Notes: generated by a model not told the origin, from the letters alone. A stretch of 43,083 bases of DNA from Ignavibacteria bacterium RIFOXYB12_FULL_35_14 (GCA_001803045.1 MHAR01000011.1:1-43083), one strand, 5' to 3'. Numbered from the stretch's first letter, positions 25,098-34,834 are shown. Made by a program: numbers and translations.

Positions 25098-26318
25098 ATG
25101 CAGTCAAAAGACTATATTGAATTAGAAGAACGATACGGTGCGCATAATTATCACCCGATTGATGTTGTAATTGCAAGGGGAAGAGGAGTATGGGTATGGG
25201 ATGTTGATGGAAAAAAATATTTAGATTTTCTATCTGCCTACTCGGCTGTTAATCAAGGGCATTGCCATCCAAAAATAATTAAAGCATTAACGGATCAAGC
25301 TAATGCTTTAACTCTTACATCACGTGCCTTTTATAATGATTGTCTTGGTGAATATGAAAAATACATAACCACACTTTTAGGTTTTGATAAAGTACTTCCT
25401 ATGAACACCGGTGTAGAAGGCGGAGAAACTGCTGTTAAGCTCGCAAGGAAATGGGCGTACACGGTCAAAGGAATTCCTCAGTATGAAGCAAAAATAATTT
25501 TTGCCGAAGGAAATTTTTGGGGCCGAACTTTAGCTGCGATTTCCTCATCTACAGATCCCGATTGTAAAGAAGGATTTGGACCCTTCATGCCGGGTTATGT
25601 ACTCATTCCCTATAATAATATTCAAGCACTCGAGAAAGCATTAGAGGATCCAAACGTTGCAGCTTTCATGGTTGAACCGGTTCAGGGTGAAGCCGGTGTT
25701 ATTGTTCCCGATGAAGGTTATCTCAAAAAAGCCTTTGATCTCTGCAAATCTAAAAATGTACTGTTAATCTGTGATGAAGTACAAACGGGATTAGGACGCA
25801 CAGGCAAAATGCTCGCATCGGATCATGAAAATGTTAAGCCCGATATTTTAATCCTCGGTAAAGCTCTCTCCGGAGGAGTTATGCCTATCTCGGCAGTGCT
25901 TGCAAGAGACGAAATTATGCTTTCGATAAAACCCGGTGAACATGGTTCTACATTTGGGGGAAATCCTCTTGCATGCAAAGTTGCAATAGCTTCTCTTCAA
26001 GTTTTAGTAGATGAAAAGCTTGCAGATAATGCAGAACATTTAGGAAAGATCTTCCGGGAAGAGATGACAAGTCTAATGCAAAAAACTGACCTGATCACAA
26101 AAGTCCGTGGTAAAGGTTTATTGAATGCAATAGTAATTAGGCGAACGGAAAGCGGCAAAACAGCTTGGGATGTTTGCTTAGCTTTAAAAGAAAACGGTTT
26201 GCTTGCTAAACCGACCCATGGAGATATTATTAGATTTGCACCACCATTAGTAATAAATGGAGAGGAATTGAAATTTGCGGTTGACACAATTATAAAAGTA
26301 ATAATGAACTTTAAGTGA
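25098..26318 (+). CDS. rocD: Ornithine--oxo-acid aminotransferase
   Basis: A 406-residue PLP enzyme that converts ornithine and 2-oxoglutarate to glutamate semialdehyde and glutamate, linking arginine and proline metabolism. It is a fold-type I class III aminotransferase. Visible are [17 protein letters not shown], the PLP-phosphate region [16 protein letters not shown], a conserved [26 protein letters not shown] (Asp to the PLP ring nitrogen) and the Schiff-base lysine in ILGKALSGG. The N-terminal [10 protein letters not shown] is typical of ornithine rather than acetylornithine enzymes. AAAGGA precedes ATG. Single gene with a terminator at 26450-26480. Confidence 0.95.
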   Translation: MQSKDYIELEERYGAHNYHPIDVVIARGRGVWVWDVDGKKYLDFLSAYSAVNQGHCHPKIIKALTDQANALTLTSRAFYNDCLGEYEKYITTLLGFDKVLPMNTGVEGGETAVKLARKWAYTVKGIPQYEAKIIFAEGNFWGRTLAAISSSTDPDCKEGFGPFMPGYVLIPYNNIQALEKALEDPNVAAFMVEPVQGEAGVIVPDEGYLKKAFDLCKSKNVLLICDEVQTGLGRTGKMLASDHENVKPDILILGKALSGGVMPISAVLARDEIMLSIKPGEHGSTFGGNPLACKVAIASLQVLVDEKLADNAEHLGKIFREEMTSLMQKTDLITKVRGKGLLNAIVIRRTESGKTAWDVCLALKENGLLAKPTHGDIIRFAPPLVINGEELKFAVDTIIKVIMNFK

Positions 26319-26374
26319 ACCCACCTATTTCCTATTCTTTGAAAAGGTAAGGATGCAGGAGAGATTAATAAAAA

Positions 26375-26447
26375 CGTAGGGAACGACCTCCCGGTCGTTC
26401 CGTAATTCCACGCTAACTACGGAACAATCAGGAGATTGTTCCCTACG
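26375..26447. repeat. 73-bp perfect cloverleaf palindrome
   Basis: Every segment pairs. The closing stem is CGTAGG 26375-26380 with CCTACG 26442-26447. Arm 1 is GAACGACC 26381-26388 / GGTCGTTC 26393-26400 (loop TCCC). Arm 2 is CGTA 26401-26404 / TACG 26418-26421 (13-nt loop). Arm 3 is GAACAATC 26422-26429 / GATTGTTC 26434-26441 (loop AGGA). No unpaired bases remain at the junction. It lies between converging genes. Confidence 0.85.
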
Positions 26448-26449
26448 AA

Positions 26450-26480
26450 AAACGAAACCCTCAAACGAGGGCTTTATTGT
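26450..26480. terminator. Bidirectional terminator between rocD and the hybrid kinase gene
   Basis: CCCTC-AAAC-GAGGG (26458-26471) is followed on plus by CTTTATTGTTT. On minus the same hairpin is followed by TTTCGTTTTTCG. It suits both the rocD transcript and the converging kinase transcript. Confidence 0.65.
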
Positions 26481-26501
26481 TTATAATATTGAAGAAGAAT
26501 A

Positions 26502-29120
26502 TTAAAGGAGATGTTTTACTATTTCTTTTGTTTGTCCAAACGCAGTTTTAAGGGTTTGAAGTCTTTTTGAAACAGATTCCCAATCATTGTTTTTACCCGA
26601 TAATTCAATTCCCAATGCTTCTTCACCAATCCTCACGGCACCTAAAGAAAAGCTTGATCCCTTAATAGTATGCACTTCTTTGATAACATCTTCCAATTCT
26701 TTCTTTACTACTAGCTCATCAAGTTTACTTAATCTTTGATCCAAATCTTCAAAGTAATCCATTAGAAGCTCTCTTTGAAAATTAACATCACCGAGACTCA
26801 TTTCAGTGAAGCGCTGTAAATCGAATACCCCGTCTTGTGGTTTAATTTCAATTTGTTTCTTTACTTTTAACCCAACTTGCAGGTTAATCCATGAGTCTAA
26901 GACTTTAGATAACTGCTTAGCATTAATTGGTTTAGTAATGTAATCATTCATCCCGGCTTCGAGACATTTTTCCTTATCACCCTTGAGTGCATGAGCAGTA
27001 ATAGCTATGACCGGAATATTTTTTCTTAAGTCTTCCATGTTACGTATTATTCTAGTAGCGGCAAATCCATCCATTTCCGGCATTTGGACATCCATTAATA
27101 CAGCATCAAAATGGTTATTCTGGATTTTCTCTACAGCGTCTTTTCCGTTACAAACCGCCTCAACATCAAATCCTAATTCAGTTAACATTCTTAGCACAAC
27201 TTTTTGGTTCACAACGTTATCTTCCGCAAGTAATATCTTATAATTATTTCTTCTTTCCTTTAGATTATCATCATATGGAGATCTGACTTCCGTTTCATAA
27301 TTATTTAGGTCAAATTGATCCTCGAAAGATGTGGGACTATAAACAACAGCCTCGGTTTTTTGGGGTTCTAATTTGATTGTAAAATGAAAGGTGGATCCTG
27401 TATTTACGGTGCTATTAACTCCTATTTTTCCACCCATCATGTTCACAAATTCTTTACAAATCATTAGTCCTAGGCCGGTTCCGCCATATTTGGATGAGTG
27501 TGAAGCGTCAAGCTGACTAAAAGGCTTAAACAGTGAATCGAGTTTTTCCTCAGGAATGCCGATTCCCGTATCTCGAACTGAAGACATTATCACTAAAGAA
27601 TTATCAGAAATGGTTTCTAATCGCGAATATATTTCAATCTTACCTTTCTCAGTGAACTTGATTGCATTATGTATAAGATTTACGAAAATTTGTTTGATTC
27701 GCGTCGCATCACCACGAAGCGTATGAGGGATTTTTGAATCAACTTCCTTTGAAACATAAAGACCTTTTTCCCGTATTTTGCCAAGGTTAATTGATATTGC
27801 CTGATCAATTATATCATCTAGGTGAAAGTCGACCTCATATAGCTCCATTCTACCAGACTCAATCTTAGTCAAATCGAGAATTGAATTTAATAATTCTAGT
27901 AATGATTCTGCCGAGTTCTTAGCATTTCCAATAAATTGATTTAGTTCATCTTTATTGTCATAATAATCACTTTGGATTAATGATAAGTAACCAATTATTC
28001 CGTTGATTGGTGTGCGGATTTCATGTCCCAGAAAAGCTAAAAATTGACTCTTAGCCAAACTAAGCTGCATAGCTTCATCAGCAAGCATATCGGCTCTTTT
28101 CTTTTCTTCCCTTAATTCTTTTTCAGCAACTTTCTTTTTTTCTTCCGTAATCACTTGCTGAGTAATATCCCTAATACTTCCTTCAAGATATCCACTATTA
28201 TCTTCTTCATCATAGAAGATTCTATCATTTAATTTAACAATTATATCCTCCCCATTTCTCTTTTTAAGCGTTATCTGATAATCTTCTACTGAACCTCTCT
28301 TCATTATTAAATTAATAAGTTTTTCTCTGTCTTCTTGAGATTTAAAAATTTCTGTTGCTATATTCACTTGTAATAGGTCTGATGGATCAGAATATCCCAA
28401 TATTTTTGCCATCGATGGATTTGCAATAATGAATTTTCCATCCAATGTTGATTGAAATATTCCCTCAGCAGAATTGTTGAAAATTGATCTGAATCTTCTT
28501 TCCGATGCAACTACTTTTGCAGCATTCTTTGCTGCTTGAAGCCTCAATTTAAAATTAACCGCACTTCCAATTACTGAGAGAATACTCAAGAACAGAACAA
28601 AGACTACCGATTCATACATATTCGGCAGAAAATAAATGCTGCCATCGTTAACTATGATAGCAAAAGAAAATACAAGATTGTAATAAATGGCAACAATTAT
28701 TTGATTTTTAACCTCCCAGCTCAAAAAAAGTGCGGAGGTGAATATCATTAATCCTACTATTTGAGAATTTGTAATTAAGGTTGAGGGAATAAGGTAGATC
28801 ATGTATCCAGAGGATACTATAATTGTAATAAGTAAAATGTGAACGAGTAATACTGGTTTTTTCTTACCAAATGGTGTATTGGTGATAACAAGTATTGAAA
28901 ACGCAATGATCGTTGCCATCAGCCTTGTGATGTAAACTTGAAGCGAGAATTGCTCAAAATATCGAACCTCAAACATCATGGCAAACAGGCCTGATACTGC
29001 AATCAATAAGGACATTACCTTAATTGGAGTGATCAGAAAATCTTCGGTTTTTCTTTTTAGTCTATTGTAAGATTTTCTGGATAGAAGGGTACCATCATTT
29101 GAAAACAAATCGAAAGCCAT
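26502..29120 (-). CDS. Membrane hybrid histidine kinase with PAS, receiver and HPt domains
   Basis: An 872-residue sensor. The N-terminal about 190 residues hold several membrane helices. A PAS domain (about 205-325; GIFQSTLDGKFIIANPSMAKILGYS) and a charged coiled coil (about 325-355) follow. HisKA has H366 (LGHEIRTPINGIIGY). The HATPase has RDTGIGIPEEKLDSLF and KYGGTGLGL. The receiver has D677 (VLMDVQMPEMDG), and the HPt has H817 (VHTIKGSS). This is the BarA-like tripartite phosphorelay layout; the final output regulator is not next to it. Signal unknown. ATG 29120 has no clear Shine-Dalgarno sequence. Confidence 0.94.
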   Translation of the reverse strand: MAFDLFSNDGTLLSRKSYNRLKRKTEDFLITPIKVMSLLIAVSGLFAMMFEVRYFEQFSLQVYITRLMATIIAFSILVITNTPFGKKKPVLLVHILLITIIVSSGYMIYLIPSTLITNSQIVGLMIFTSALFLSWEVKNQIIVAIYYNLVFSFAIIVNDGSIYFLPNMYESVVFVLFLSILSVIGSAVNFKLRLQAAKNAAKVVASERRFRSIFNNSAEGIFQSTLDGKFIIANPSMAKILGYSDPSDLLQVNIATEIFKSQEDREKLINLIMKRGSVEDYQITLKKRNGEDIIVKLNDRIFYDEEDNSGYLEGSIRDITQQVITEEKKKVAEKELREEKKRADMLADEAMQLSLAKSQFLAFLGHEIRTPINGIIGYLSLIQSDYYDNKDELNQFIGNAKNSAESLLELLNSILDLTKIESGRMELYEVDFHLDDIIDQAISINLGKIREKGLYVSKEVDSKIPHTLRGDATRIKQIFVNLIHNAIKFTEKGKIEIYSRLETISDNSLVIMSSVRDTGIGIPEEKLDSLFKPFSQLDASHSSKYGGTGLGLMICKEFVNMMGGKIGVNSTVNTGSTFHFTIKLEPQKTEAVVYSPTSFEDQFDLNNYETEVRSPYDDNLKERRNNYKILLAEDNVVNQKVVLRMLTELGFDVEAVCNGKDAVEKIQNNHFDAVLMDVQMPEMDGFAATRIIRNMEDLRKNIPVIAITAHALKGDKEKCLEAGMNDYITKPINAKQLSKVLDSWINLQVGLKVKKQIEIKPQDGVFDLQRFTEMSLGDVNFQRELLMDYFEDLDQRLSKLDELVVKKELEDVIKEVHTIKGSSFSLGAVRIGEEALGIELSGKNNDWESVSKRLQTLKTAFGQTKEIVKHLL

Positions 29121-29268
29121 AATTTTTACTATTTTTTATACTTAATTTCAATTTCTGATTCTCATCATTCAAATAATATACCAGAATGAGCCTAATTCAG
29201 CGTCAAAATTTTATGAATAAAGACGTGTTTTTCTTAGATTTCCCCTCGCTAAGAAATAATTTCCGAAT

Positions 29269-29841
29269 ATGTTAGATTTTTTTTACTCAATTGACCTGGC
29301 GATTTTTTACTTTTTTAACCATAGCTTATCAATCGGTTTTTTTGATAAATTCTTCTCAATAATTACGGACGTAAATAACTGGTATATAGCTTATATTGTT
29401 TTATTGGGCATTACTTTTACAAAAGGCGGGGCTAAGGGAAAAATTGCTGTTGCAATGATTATTTTACTTATCATTGTAACGGATCAGTTGGGTCATAAAG
29501 TTATTAAGGAAATCTTTCAGCGAATTAGACCATGTAATACGTTGGCGGATGTTTTTACTCCTCTCGGTTGTAATGGTACATATTCTTTTCCGTCCAATCA
29601 TGCACTTAATAATTTTGCTGCTGCGACTTTCTTCTATCGGTTGTTTCCAAAGTTAAAATGGATTTTATTTATTGCAGCTTTTTTAGTCAGTCTTTCACGA
29701 GTTTATTTAGGACTTCATTATCCGAGTGATATTATTGGTGGTGCAATGATTGGATCAGCATTTGGTTATATATTTTCAATCGCCTCATTAAAAATAGAAG
29801 GGTACTTGCAGTCAAGAAAATCAAAACAACTCGAAGTTTAA
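29269..29841 (+). CDS. PAP2-family membrane phosphatase
   Basis: A 190-residue integral membrane protein with about five to six helices. Lipid-phosphatase motifs are intact: KEIFQRIRP (motif 1), YSFPSNHALNN (motif 2; PSNH where many have PSGH), and SRVYLGLHYPSDIIGG (motif 3 with catalytic His and Asp). The family dephosphorylates phosphatidate, undecaprenyl pyrophosphate or related lipids at the membrane; substrate not determinable. Its TAA stop is immediately followed by the ATG of the GNAT gene, so the two are cotranscribed. Confidence 0.92.
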   Translation: MLDFFYSIDLAIFYFFNHSLSIGFFDKFFSIITDVNNWYIAYIVLLGITFTKGGAKGKIAVAMIILLIIVTDQLGHKVIKEIFQRIRPCNTLADVFTPLGCNGTYSFPSNHALNNFAAATFFYRLFPKLKWILFIAAFLVSLSRVYLGLHYPSDIIGGAMIGSAFGYIFSIASLKIEGYLQSRKSKQLEV

Positions 29842-30339
29842 ATGAAAGAAAACCTCAGGATTCGATCGGCAGATATAAATGATACCCCTATCATTTTGAA
29901 ATTAATTAAAGATCTTTCCATCTATGAAAAACTTTCTCGTCAATTCAACAATAATGAAGAATTAGTAAAGAAATATTTATTTGGCGAACAAAAATTTGCG
30001 GAGGTGCTAATTGCTGAATTTGATGATCATCCAGTTGGATTCGCTTTGTTCTTTCATAATTATTCTACATTTGTGGGAAAACCCGGAATTTACTTAGAGG
30101 ACCTTTTTGTTCAGCCCAAAATGCGGGGTAAAGGAATTGGTAAAAAATTATTTCTGGAAATCGTTAAAATCGCAAAGGACAGAAACTGTGGGCGAGTAGA
30201 ATGGAGCGTTTTAAACTGGAACAAATCCGCAATTGATTTCTACAAAAGCATGCAGGCAATTCCTATGGATGAATGGACAGTCTATCGTCTAACTGCTAAC
30301 AAAATAGATGAGTTGGCTTCACTAAGAAACGATTCCTAA
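29842..30339 (+). CDS. GNAT acetyltransferase, diamine/spermidine N-acetyltransferase-like
   Basis: 165 residues covering one GNAT fold. RIRSADINDTPIILKLIKDL is the first strand-helix. YLEDLFVQPKMRGKGIGKKL is the acetyl-CoA pyrophosphate-binding motif A (Q/RxxGxG/A type). WSVLNWNKSAIDFYKSM is motif B. The motif GIYLEDLFVQP with WSVLNWN is close to the spermidine/spermine N1-acetyltransferase subgroup, so a small amine acceptor is likely. The start abuts the PAP2 stop. Confidence 0.9.
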   Translation: MKENLRIRSADINDTPIILKLIKDLSIYEKLSRQFNNNEELVKKYLFGEQKFAEVLIAEFDDHPVGFALFFHNYSTFVGKPGIYLEDLFVQPKMRGKGIGKKLFLEIVKIAKDRNCGRVEWSVLNWNKSAIDFYKSMQAIPMDEWTVYRLTANKIDELASLRNDS

Positions 30340-30409
30340 ATAAAACTATCGAGAATTACACATTAGAAACTCTAAATTTTATTTATAAAATACAATTAAG
30401 GATAATTTG

Positions 30410-31675
30410 ATGACATCAAATAAAAACCGCAGAGTAGTTGTAACCGGAATGGGAGTTCTAACACCAATTGGGCTTACCGTTCAAGAATTTTGGGATGCAA
30501 TGATGAACTCTAAAAGTGGTGCAGCAAATATTATCAGCTTCGATACTTCAAGAGTTGATACAAAATTTGCATGTGAACTCAAAGGGTTTGATCCATTACT
30601 TTACATAGATAAAAAAACTGTTAAACGTTTAGACCCATATGCTCAGTATGCCTTATCGGCTTCGTCTCAAGCTATTGTTGATAGCGGAATTGATGTTGCA
30701 AATTTATCCGAGTCGGAAAAAGCAAAAATTGGTGTGATCTTCGGAAGCGGTATCGGTGGAATACAAACGTTTTATCAGCAATCCATTATCAATCACACGC
30801 AAGGTCCAGGTCGTGTTTCACCGTTTTTTATTCCTATGATGATTCCTGATCTCGCCGCAGGTTACATTTCCATTCAGTACGGATTTAGAGGACCAAATTA
30901 TTGTATCGTATCTGCATGTGCCACCGCAAACAATAATATGATTGATTCTTACTTCATGATTAAGCAAGGGCTAGCTAACATAATAGTAACAGGGGGAAGT
31001 GAAGCGTCAATAAATGAAATTGGTGTCGGCGGATTTAATGCTTCACGTGCGCTGTCTGTAAGAAATGACTCGCCCGAAACGGCAAGCAGGCCTTTTGACT
31101 TGACCCGCGATGGATTCGTAATGGGCGAAGGAGGCGGTGCATTAATTTTGGAAGATTTAGAACATGCACTAAATAGAAATGCAAAAATCTATGCTGAGAT
31201 AATTGGAGTTGGTCTTTCGGCAGATGCTCATCACATCACAGCTCCGCATCCTGATGGTGCCGGTGCAGTGCTTGCAATGGAAATGGCAATAGGTAATTCG
31301 GATATTGATGCAGTTGATGTCGACTATGTAAATATGCACGGAACATCCACTCCTTTAGGGGATATTGGTGAAACCATCGCAATTAAAAAGGTTTTTGGTG
31401 AACACGCTAAGAAGATGAATCTTTCATCTACTAAAAGTATGACTGGACATTTACTTGGTGCCGCGGGAGCGGTTGAAGCAGTTGCATCAATTTTAGCAAT
31501 TAAAAATGGAATTGTTCCTCCGACAATCAACTTTGCCAATGCGGATCCGGAATGTGACTTAAATTATACTTTCAACAAACCGCAAAAAAGAGAAGTGAAT
31601 GTTGCTCTTAGCAATGCGTTCGGTTTTGGCGGTCATAACACATCAATACTTTTTAGTAAGTTTTTTCACCGATAA
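30410..31675 (+). CDS. fabF: 3-oxoacyl-ACP synthase II
   Basis: 421 residues from ATG 30410; a TTG one codon upstream is less likely, with AAGGA positioned for the ATG. A condensing enzyme of fatty-acid elongation in the cytoplasm. The catalytic triad is visible: C170 in VSACATANN, H310 in NMHGTSTPLGD and H347 in SMTGHLLGAAGAVEA, the latter following the conserved Lys of TKSMTGH. The C-terminal NAFGFGGHN is typical. Unusually, there is no acpP directly upstream, as there is in many genomes; here it follows PAP2 and GNAT genes after a 70-bp gap. Confidence 0.96.
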   Translation: MTSNKNRRVVVTGMGVLTPIGLTVQEFWDAMMNSKSGAANIISFDTSRVDTKFACELKGFDPLLYIDKKTVKRLDPYAQYALSASSQAIVDSGIDVANLSESEKAKIGVIFGSGIGGIQTFYQQSIINHTQGPGRVSPFFIPMMIPDLAAGYISIQYGFRGPNYCIVSACATANNNMIDSYFMIKQGLANIIVTGGSEASINEIGVGGFNASRALSVRNDSPETASRPFDLTRDGFVMGEGGGALILEDLEHALNRNAKIYAEIIGVGLSADAHHITAPHPDGAGAVLAMEMAIGNSDIDAVDVDYVNMHGTSTPLGDIGETIAIKKVFGEHAKKMNLSSTKSMTGHLLGAAGAVEAVASILAIKNGIVPPTINFANADPECDLNYTFNKPQKREVNVALSNAFGFGGHNTSILFSKFFHR

Positions 31676-31714
31676 TTCATCAATAAAAATTTTACAAAAA
31701 ATAGGAGTTTAATA

Positions 31715-32020
31715 ATGCTAGTTAAACCAAGCTCAAAAGAAGAAGAATATATTGCCCGGCTCGAATTTGAAGAGAAGAAAAAACGGGAAGAGGAACGCCA
31801 TAAAAAAATGGTGGCAGATGAAAAGAAAAAACTTAAAGAAATTCACTACATGCGCTGTCCAAAATGCGGGATGGAACTCATCGAAATGTCGTATAAAAAT
31901 CTGAAGATTGATAAATGTTCATCATGCGAAGGCATATGGCTTGATGCGGGAGAATTTGAGATAGTAACTGAAATGGAAAAATCGGCTTTAAATAAATTCT
32001 TTAACGTATTTAAAAAATAA
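31715..32020 (+). CDS. Small zinc-ribbon (TFIIB-type) protein
   Basis: 101 residues. The first half is a charged, probably coiled-coil helix (SKEEEYIARLEFEEKKKREEERHKK). The second half is a zinc ribbon: MRCPKCGMELIEMSYKNLKIDKCSSCEGIWLDAGEFE with CPxCG and CxxC pairs, which matches the zf-TFIIB family. Function unknown; such proteins may bind nucleic acid or partner proteins. AGGAG precedes ATG. It sits 40 bp after fabF. Confidence 0.9.
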   Translation: MLVKPSSKEEEYIARLEFEEKKKREEERHKKMVADEKKKLKEIHYMRCPKCGMELIEMSYKNLKIDKCSSCEGIWLDAGEFEIVTEMEKSALNKFFNVFKK

Positions 32021-32130
32021 AAGCACAGAAATCATTTTCTAAATCGAGTGAGTTTATACTTTAGTAACTATTAATTGAATTAAGCTATTCATCGCACAAA
32101 AAACATTTTTAACCTGATCGGAGAAATAAA

Positions 32131-32886
32131 TTGGAGTGGATTTTCGAACCTCAGTACCTAATTGCGCTGCTAACTTTAACAGTTCTGGAAATTGTTTTAG
32201 GCATAGATAATATAATATTCATTTCTATCCTCGCAGGTAAGCTTCCTGTTGTAAAAAGAAAAAAGGCAAGGATTATTGGTCTTGCTCTTGCAATGATTAC
32301 CAGAATAGCTTTGCTCTTTTCACTCACATGGATTATGCGGTTAACAAATCCTCTATTTAATATTCTTAGTCAAGAAATTTCGTGGAGAGATTTAATTCTT
32401 ATCTTTGGTGGTTTATTTCTGCTTGCTAAAAGCACGCACGAAATTCATGACAAGTTGGAAGGTGAAGAAGGAAAAGCATCTATCAAAATAATCCCATCAT
32501 TCAACGCAGTGATTATTCAGATTATATTGCTTGATATTATATTTTCACTCGACTCAGTTATCACGGCCGTTGGAATGGTTGATAAGCTTATGGTTATGGT
32601 CATAGCTGTGGTTATTGCTGTAATTTTTATGATGTGGTTTTCGGGAAAGATTAGTGATTTTGTTGAAGATCATCCCACAATTAAAATGTTAGCCCTAAGC
32701 TTTCTCCTTTTAATTGGAGTTACATTAATTACCGAAGGTTTTGATCAACATATTCCTAAAGGTTACATTTATTTTGCAATGGCATTCTCGGTTTTTGTGG
32801 AGATGCTAAATTTAAAATTACGAAGCAGACTTTCAAAACCGGTTGAGCTGCGAAAAGCATATGTGGAAGAAGAATTAAAAGTTTAA
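32131..32886 (+). CDS. TerC family integral membrane protein
   Basis: A 251-residue protein with about seven membrane helices. Family motifs with acidic residues in helices: LEIVLGIDNIIFISIL near the N-terminus and DIIFSLDSVITAVGM mid-protein. TerC/Alx relatives are linked to manganese export and metallation of exported proteins; older names refer to tellurium resistance. The start is TTG 32131 with CGGAGAAA upstream. The CYTH gene follows after 17 bp. Confidence 0.93.
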   Translation: MEWIFEPQYLIALLTLTVLEIVLGIDNIIFISILAGKLPVVKRKKARIIGLALAMITRIALLFSLTWIMRLTNPLFNILSQEISWRDLILIFGGLFLLAKSTHEIHDKLEGEEGKASIKIIPSFNAVIIQIILLDIIFSLDSVITAVGMVDKLMVMVIAVVIAVIFMMWFSGKISDFVEDHPTIKMLALSFLLLIGVTLITEGFDQHIPKGYIYFAMAFSVFVEMLNLKLRSRLSKPVELRKAYVEEELKV

Positions 32887-32903
32887 TTAACACTCAGATT
32901 AGT

Positions 32904-33416
32904 ATGTCCAACAAAATAAAAAATAGCAGCTCGAAAAGACTAGAGATCGAACGGAAATTTCTTGTAAAGAATAACGCTTGGAGAAAAGGAGCAAAAGGAG
33001 TTATTTATCAGCAAGGATATTTATCAACCGATTCATCAAGAACTGTTAGAGTTAGATTAGAAGGAAAATTTGGGAAGCTAACGATTAAGGGAAAGAAAAT
33101 CGGTATAGCGGGGGATGAGTTTGAATATGATATTCCTCTAAATGATACGAAGTATCTGCTAAAAAAAATTTGCAAGCAACCAATCATAAGTAAGAAAAGA
33201 TATAAGGTGCCCCATGGAGGGCTGGTTTGGGAAGTTGATGTTTTTGAAGGCGAGAATAAAGGTTTAGTTATTGCTGAAGTAGAATTGAAGAACGCTGAAC
33301 AAAAATTTAAAATGCCAGCCTGGTTAGGAAAAGAAGTAACACGAGATCGGCGATTCAGGAATGCAAATCTTGTGGCAAACCCGTTCTCAAAATGGAAAGA
33401 TAAATTGACACGTTAA
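32904..33416 (+). CDS. CYTH-domain protein (triphosphate tunnel metalloenzyme)
   Basis: 170 residues. The signature EIERKFLV is near residue 14, followed by basic and acidic strands that line the tunnel: QQGYLSTDSSRTVRVRL, KLTIKGKK, EFEYDIPL, KKRYKV, WEVDVFEGENKGLVIAEVEL. Full length for short bacterial CYTH enzymes, which hydrolyse inorganic triphosphate or similar substrates; adenylate cyclase activity is less likely. Cytoplasmic, downstream of terC and nine bases before the membrane-protein gene. Confidence 0.92.
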   Translation: MSNKIKNSSSKRLEIERKFLVKNNAWRKGAKGVIYQQGYLSTDSSRTVRVRLEGKFGKLTIKGKKIGIAGDEFEYDIPLNDTKYLLKKICKQPIISKKRYKVPHGGLVWEVDVFEGENKGLVIAEVELKNAEQKFKMPAWLGKEVTRDRRFRNANLVANPFSKWKDKLTR

Positions 33417-33425
33417 TCAAATATC

Positions 33426-34289
33426 ATGGAATTCCTTTCTTCAATGAGATATTTTGCCTTGCATGGATGGATTGGAATATTTCTCATCATCATTTTTTGG
33501 TTTCTAAACTGGTTTCTTGATGGACTTCGAACTCAGTGGGGATTTTTCCCTCTTTGGTTAGGGTATTGTTTAACGATTGATGCCTTGGTTCTTAAAAGAC
33601 GAGGTACTTCCCTTCTCACCCGTTCACCCAAAAAATATATCGGTTTATTTCTTGTCTCAGCTCCAAGCTGGTGGTTGTTTGAGTTGTTTAATTCCCATCT
33701 TAAGAATTGGCAATACATAGGAAAAGAAAATTTCACGAATTTTGAATATGCTTTGCTTGCATCGCTTAGTTTTTCCACAGTGATTCCCGCTGTTTTTGGT
33801 TCAGCGGAATTAGCATCCTCCTTTAATTGGATTAAGAAAATTAGAATTCCGTTTAGGCTTAAAAACAGCTCAACCACATTACTAGTTTTTTTTACGTTGG
33901 GAATTTTTCTACTTATCTCGATTCTAAAATGGCCAGATGTTTTTTATCCATTCGTTTGGATAACAATTTTTCTGTTGATTGAGCCTTTTAACATTAAGCG
34001 AGGATTTTCCTCATTATTAAACTTCGCAAAGGAAGGAAATTGGCAGCCGGTAATTTCTCTCTCAGTTGGCTGTCTTATTTGTGCATTCTTTTGGGAGATG
34101 TGGAATGTATATTCATATCCAAAATGGATTTACAACCTTCCTCACGTTAATACGCCTAAATTATTCGAAATGCCTTTTCCCGGTTACGTTGGTTACATTC
34201 CATTTTCATTTGAAATCTTCACGATAACCAGTTTTGTATACGGCGTAACGAAAACGAAACTAACTGATTATTTACAAATCGGTCAGTAA
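33426..34289 (+). CDS. Conserved-looking integral membrane protein of unknown function
   Basis: 287 residues, very rich in Trp and Phe, with about seven predicted membrane segments (for example WIGIFLIIIFWFLNWFL and STTLLVFFTLGIFLLISIL). Candidate motifs include RTQWGFFPLWLGYCLTID, APSWWLFELFN, AFFWEMWNVYSYPKW and MPFPGYVGYIPF. No family recognised with confidence and no catalytic pattern evident. It follows the CYTH gene after 9 bp and is likely in the terC operon. Confidence 0.75.
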   Translation: MEFLSSMRYFALHGWIGIFLIIIFWFLNWFLDGLRTQWGFFPLWLGYCLTIDALVLKRRGTSLLTRSPKKYIGLFLVSAPSWWLFELFNSHLKNWQYIGKENFTNFEYALLASLSFSTVIPAVFGSAELASSFNWIKKIRIPFRLKNSSTTLLVFFTLGIFLLISILKWPDVFYPFVWITIFLLIEPFNIKRGFSSLLNFAKEGNWQPVISLSVGCLICAFFWEMWNVYSYPKWIYNLPHVNTPKLFEMPFPGYVGYIPFSFEIFTITSFVYGVTKTKLTDYLQIGQ

Positions 34290-34834
34290 TCTTTTTTTAA
34301 GATTTACTTCCTTATAACATACCCGTCCCAAATAAATTTCAGATTGGTTTAATTTTAATGTTGTGCTGCAAACTATATCCAAAAAAAGAAGGTGATACGG
34401 TTTTATTTCATTAGGTTATTGGTTTTACTAAGGTTTAGAAAAAATATTTATCCAAATACCGATTGCATGTCTGAATATTTTAACCTTAGTAACACATGGT
34501 AAGCTAAGTCTCTTCAACCTTATCACTTTATCTTCATAGATTGAGACTAAGTTTGCTGTTAGAAAATCATTTCTGAAATCAAAGAGCCTTATCTTTTGAA
34601 TCAAGAGAGAAGAATTAAATGAGAGGGGGTTGAATTCATATATAATCAAAATCCAGTCATTGCAGAGAATTAGAAAAACTTTCATCTTATTGCTTATTTA
34701 TTTTGGACAGCAGTGCCTAACAATGTTGTTTGAATTCTTGAATAATTACCAGGATAAAACTAAGTTACCTGTGTGTTAAAAAGTTAACCTGAGGAAACCT
34801 CAGTTTTTACCTGCTTAAAATCTAGGGTATCTAT
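34290..34834. other. 545-bp gene-free region
   Basis: AT-rich, with no convincing coding sequence. An 85-codon minus-strand frame (34428-34685) has no recognisable family or ribosome-binding site. The only structured element seen is the terminator-like hairpin at 34789-34808. Confidence 0.6.
34789..34808 (+). terminator. Terminator-like hairpin just upstream of the HEAT-like gene
   Basis: CTGAGG-AAA-CCTCAG followed by TTTTT, on the plus strand, 27 bp before the ATG at 34835. It is either the late terminator of the upstream operon (500 bp away) or a leader attenuator of the HEAT-like gene. Confidence 0.6.

Noticed and set aside
34428-34685. 85-codon minus-strand frame in the gene-free region
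   Set aside because: No Shine-Dalgarno site, no family resemblance, composition like translated AT-rich DNA.
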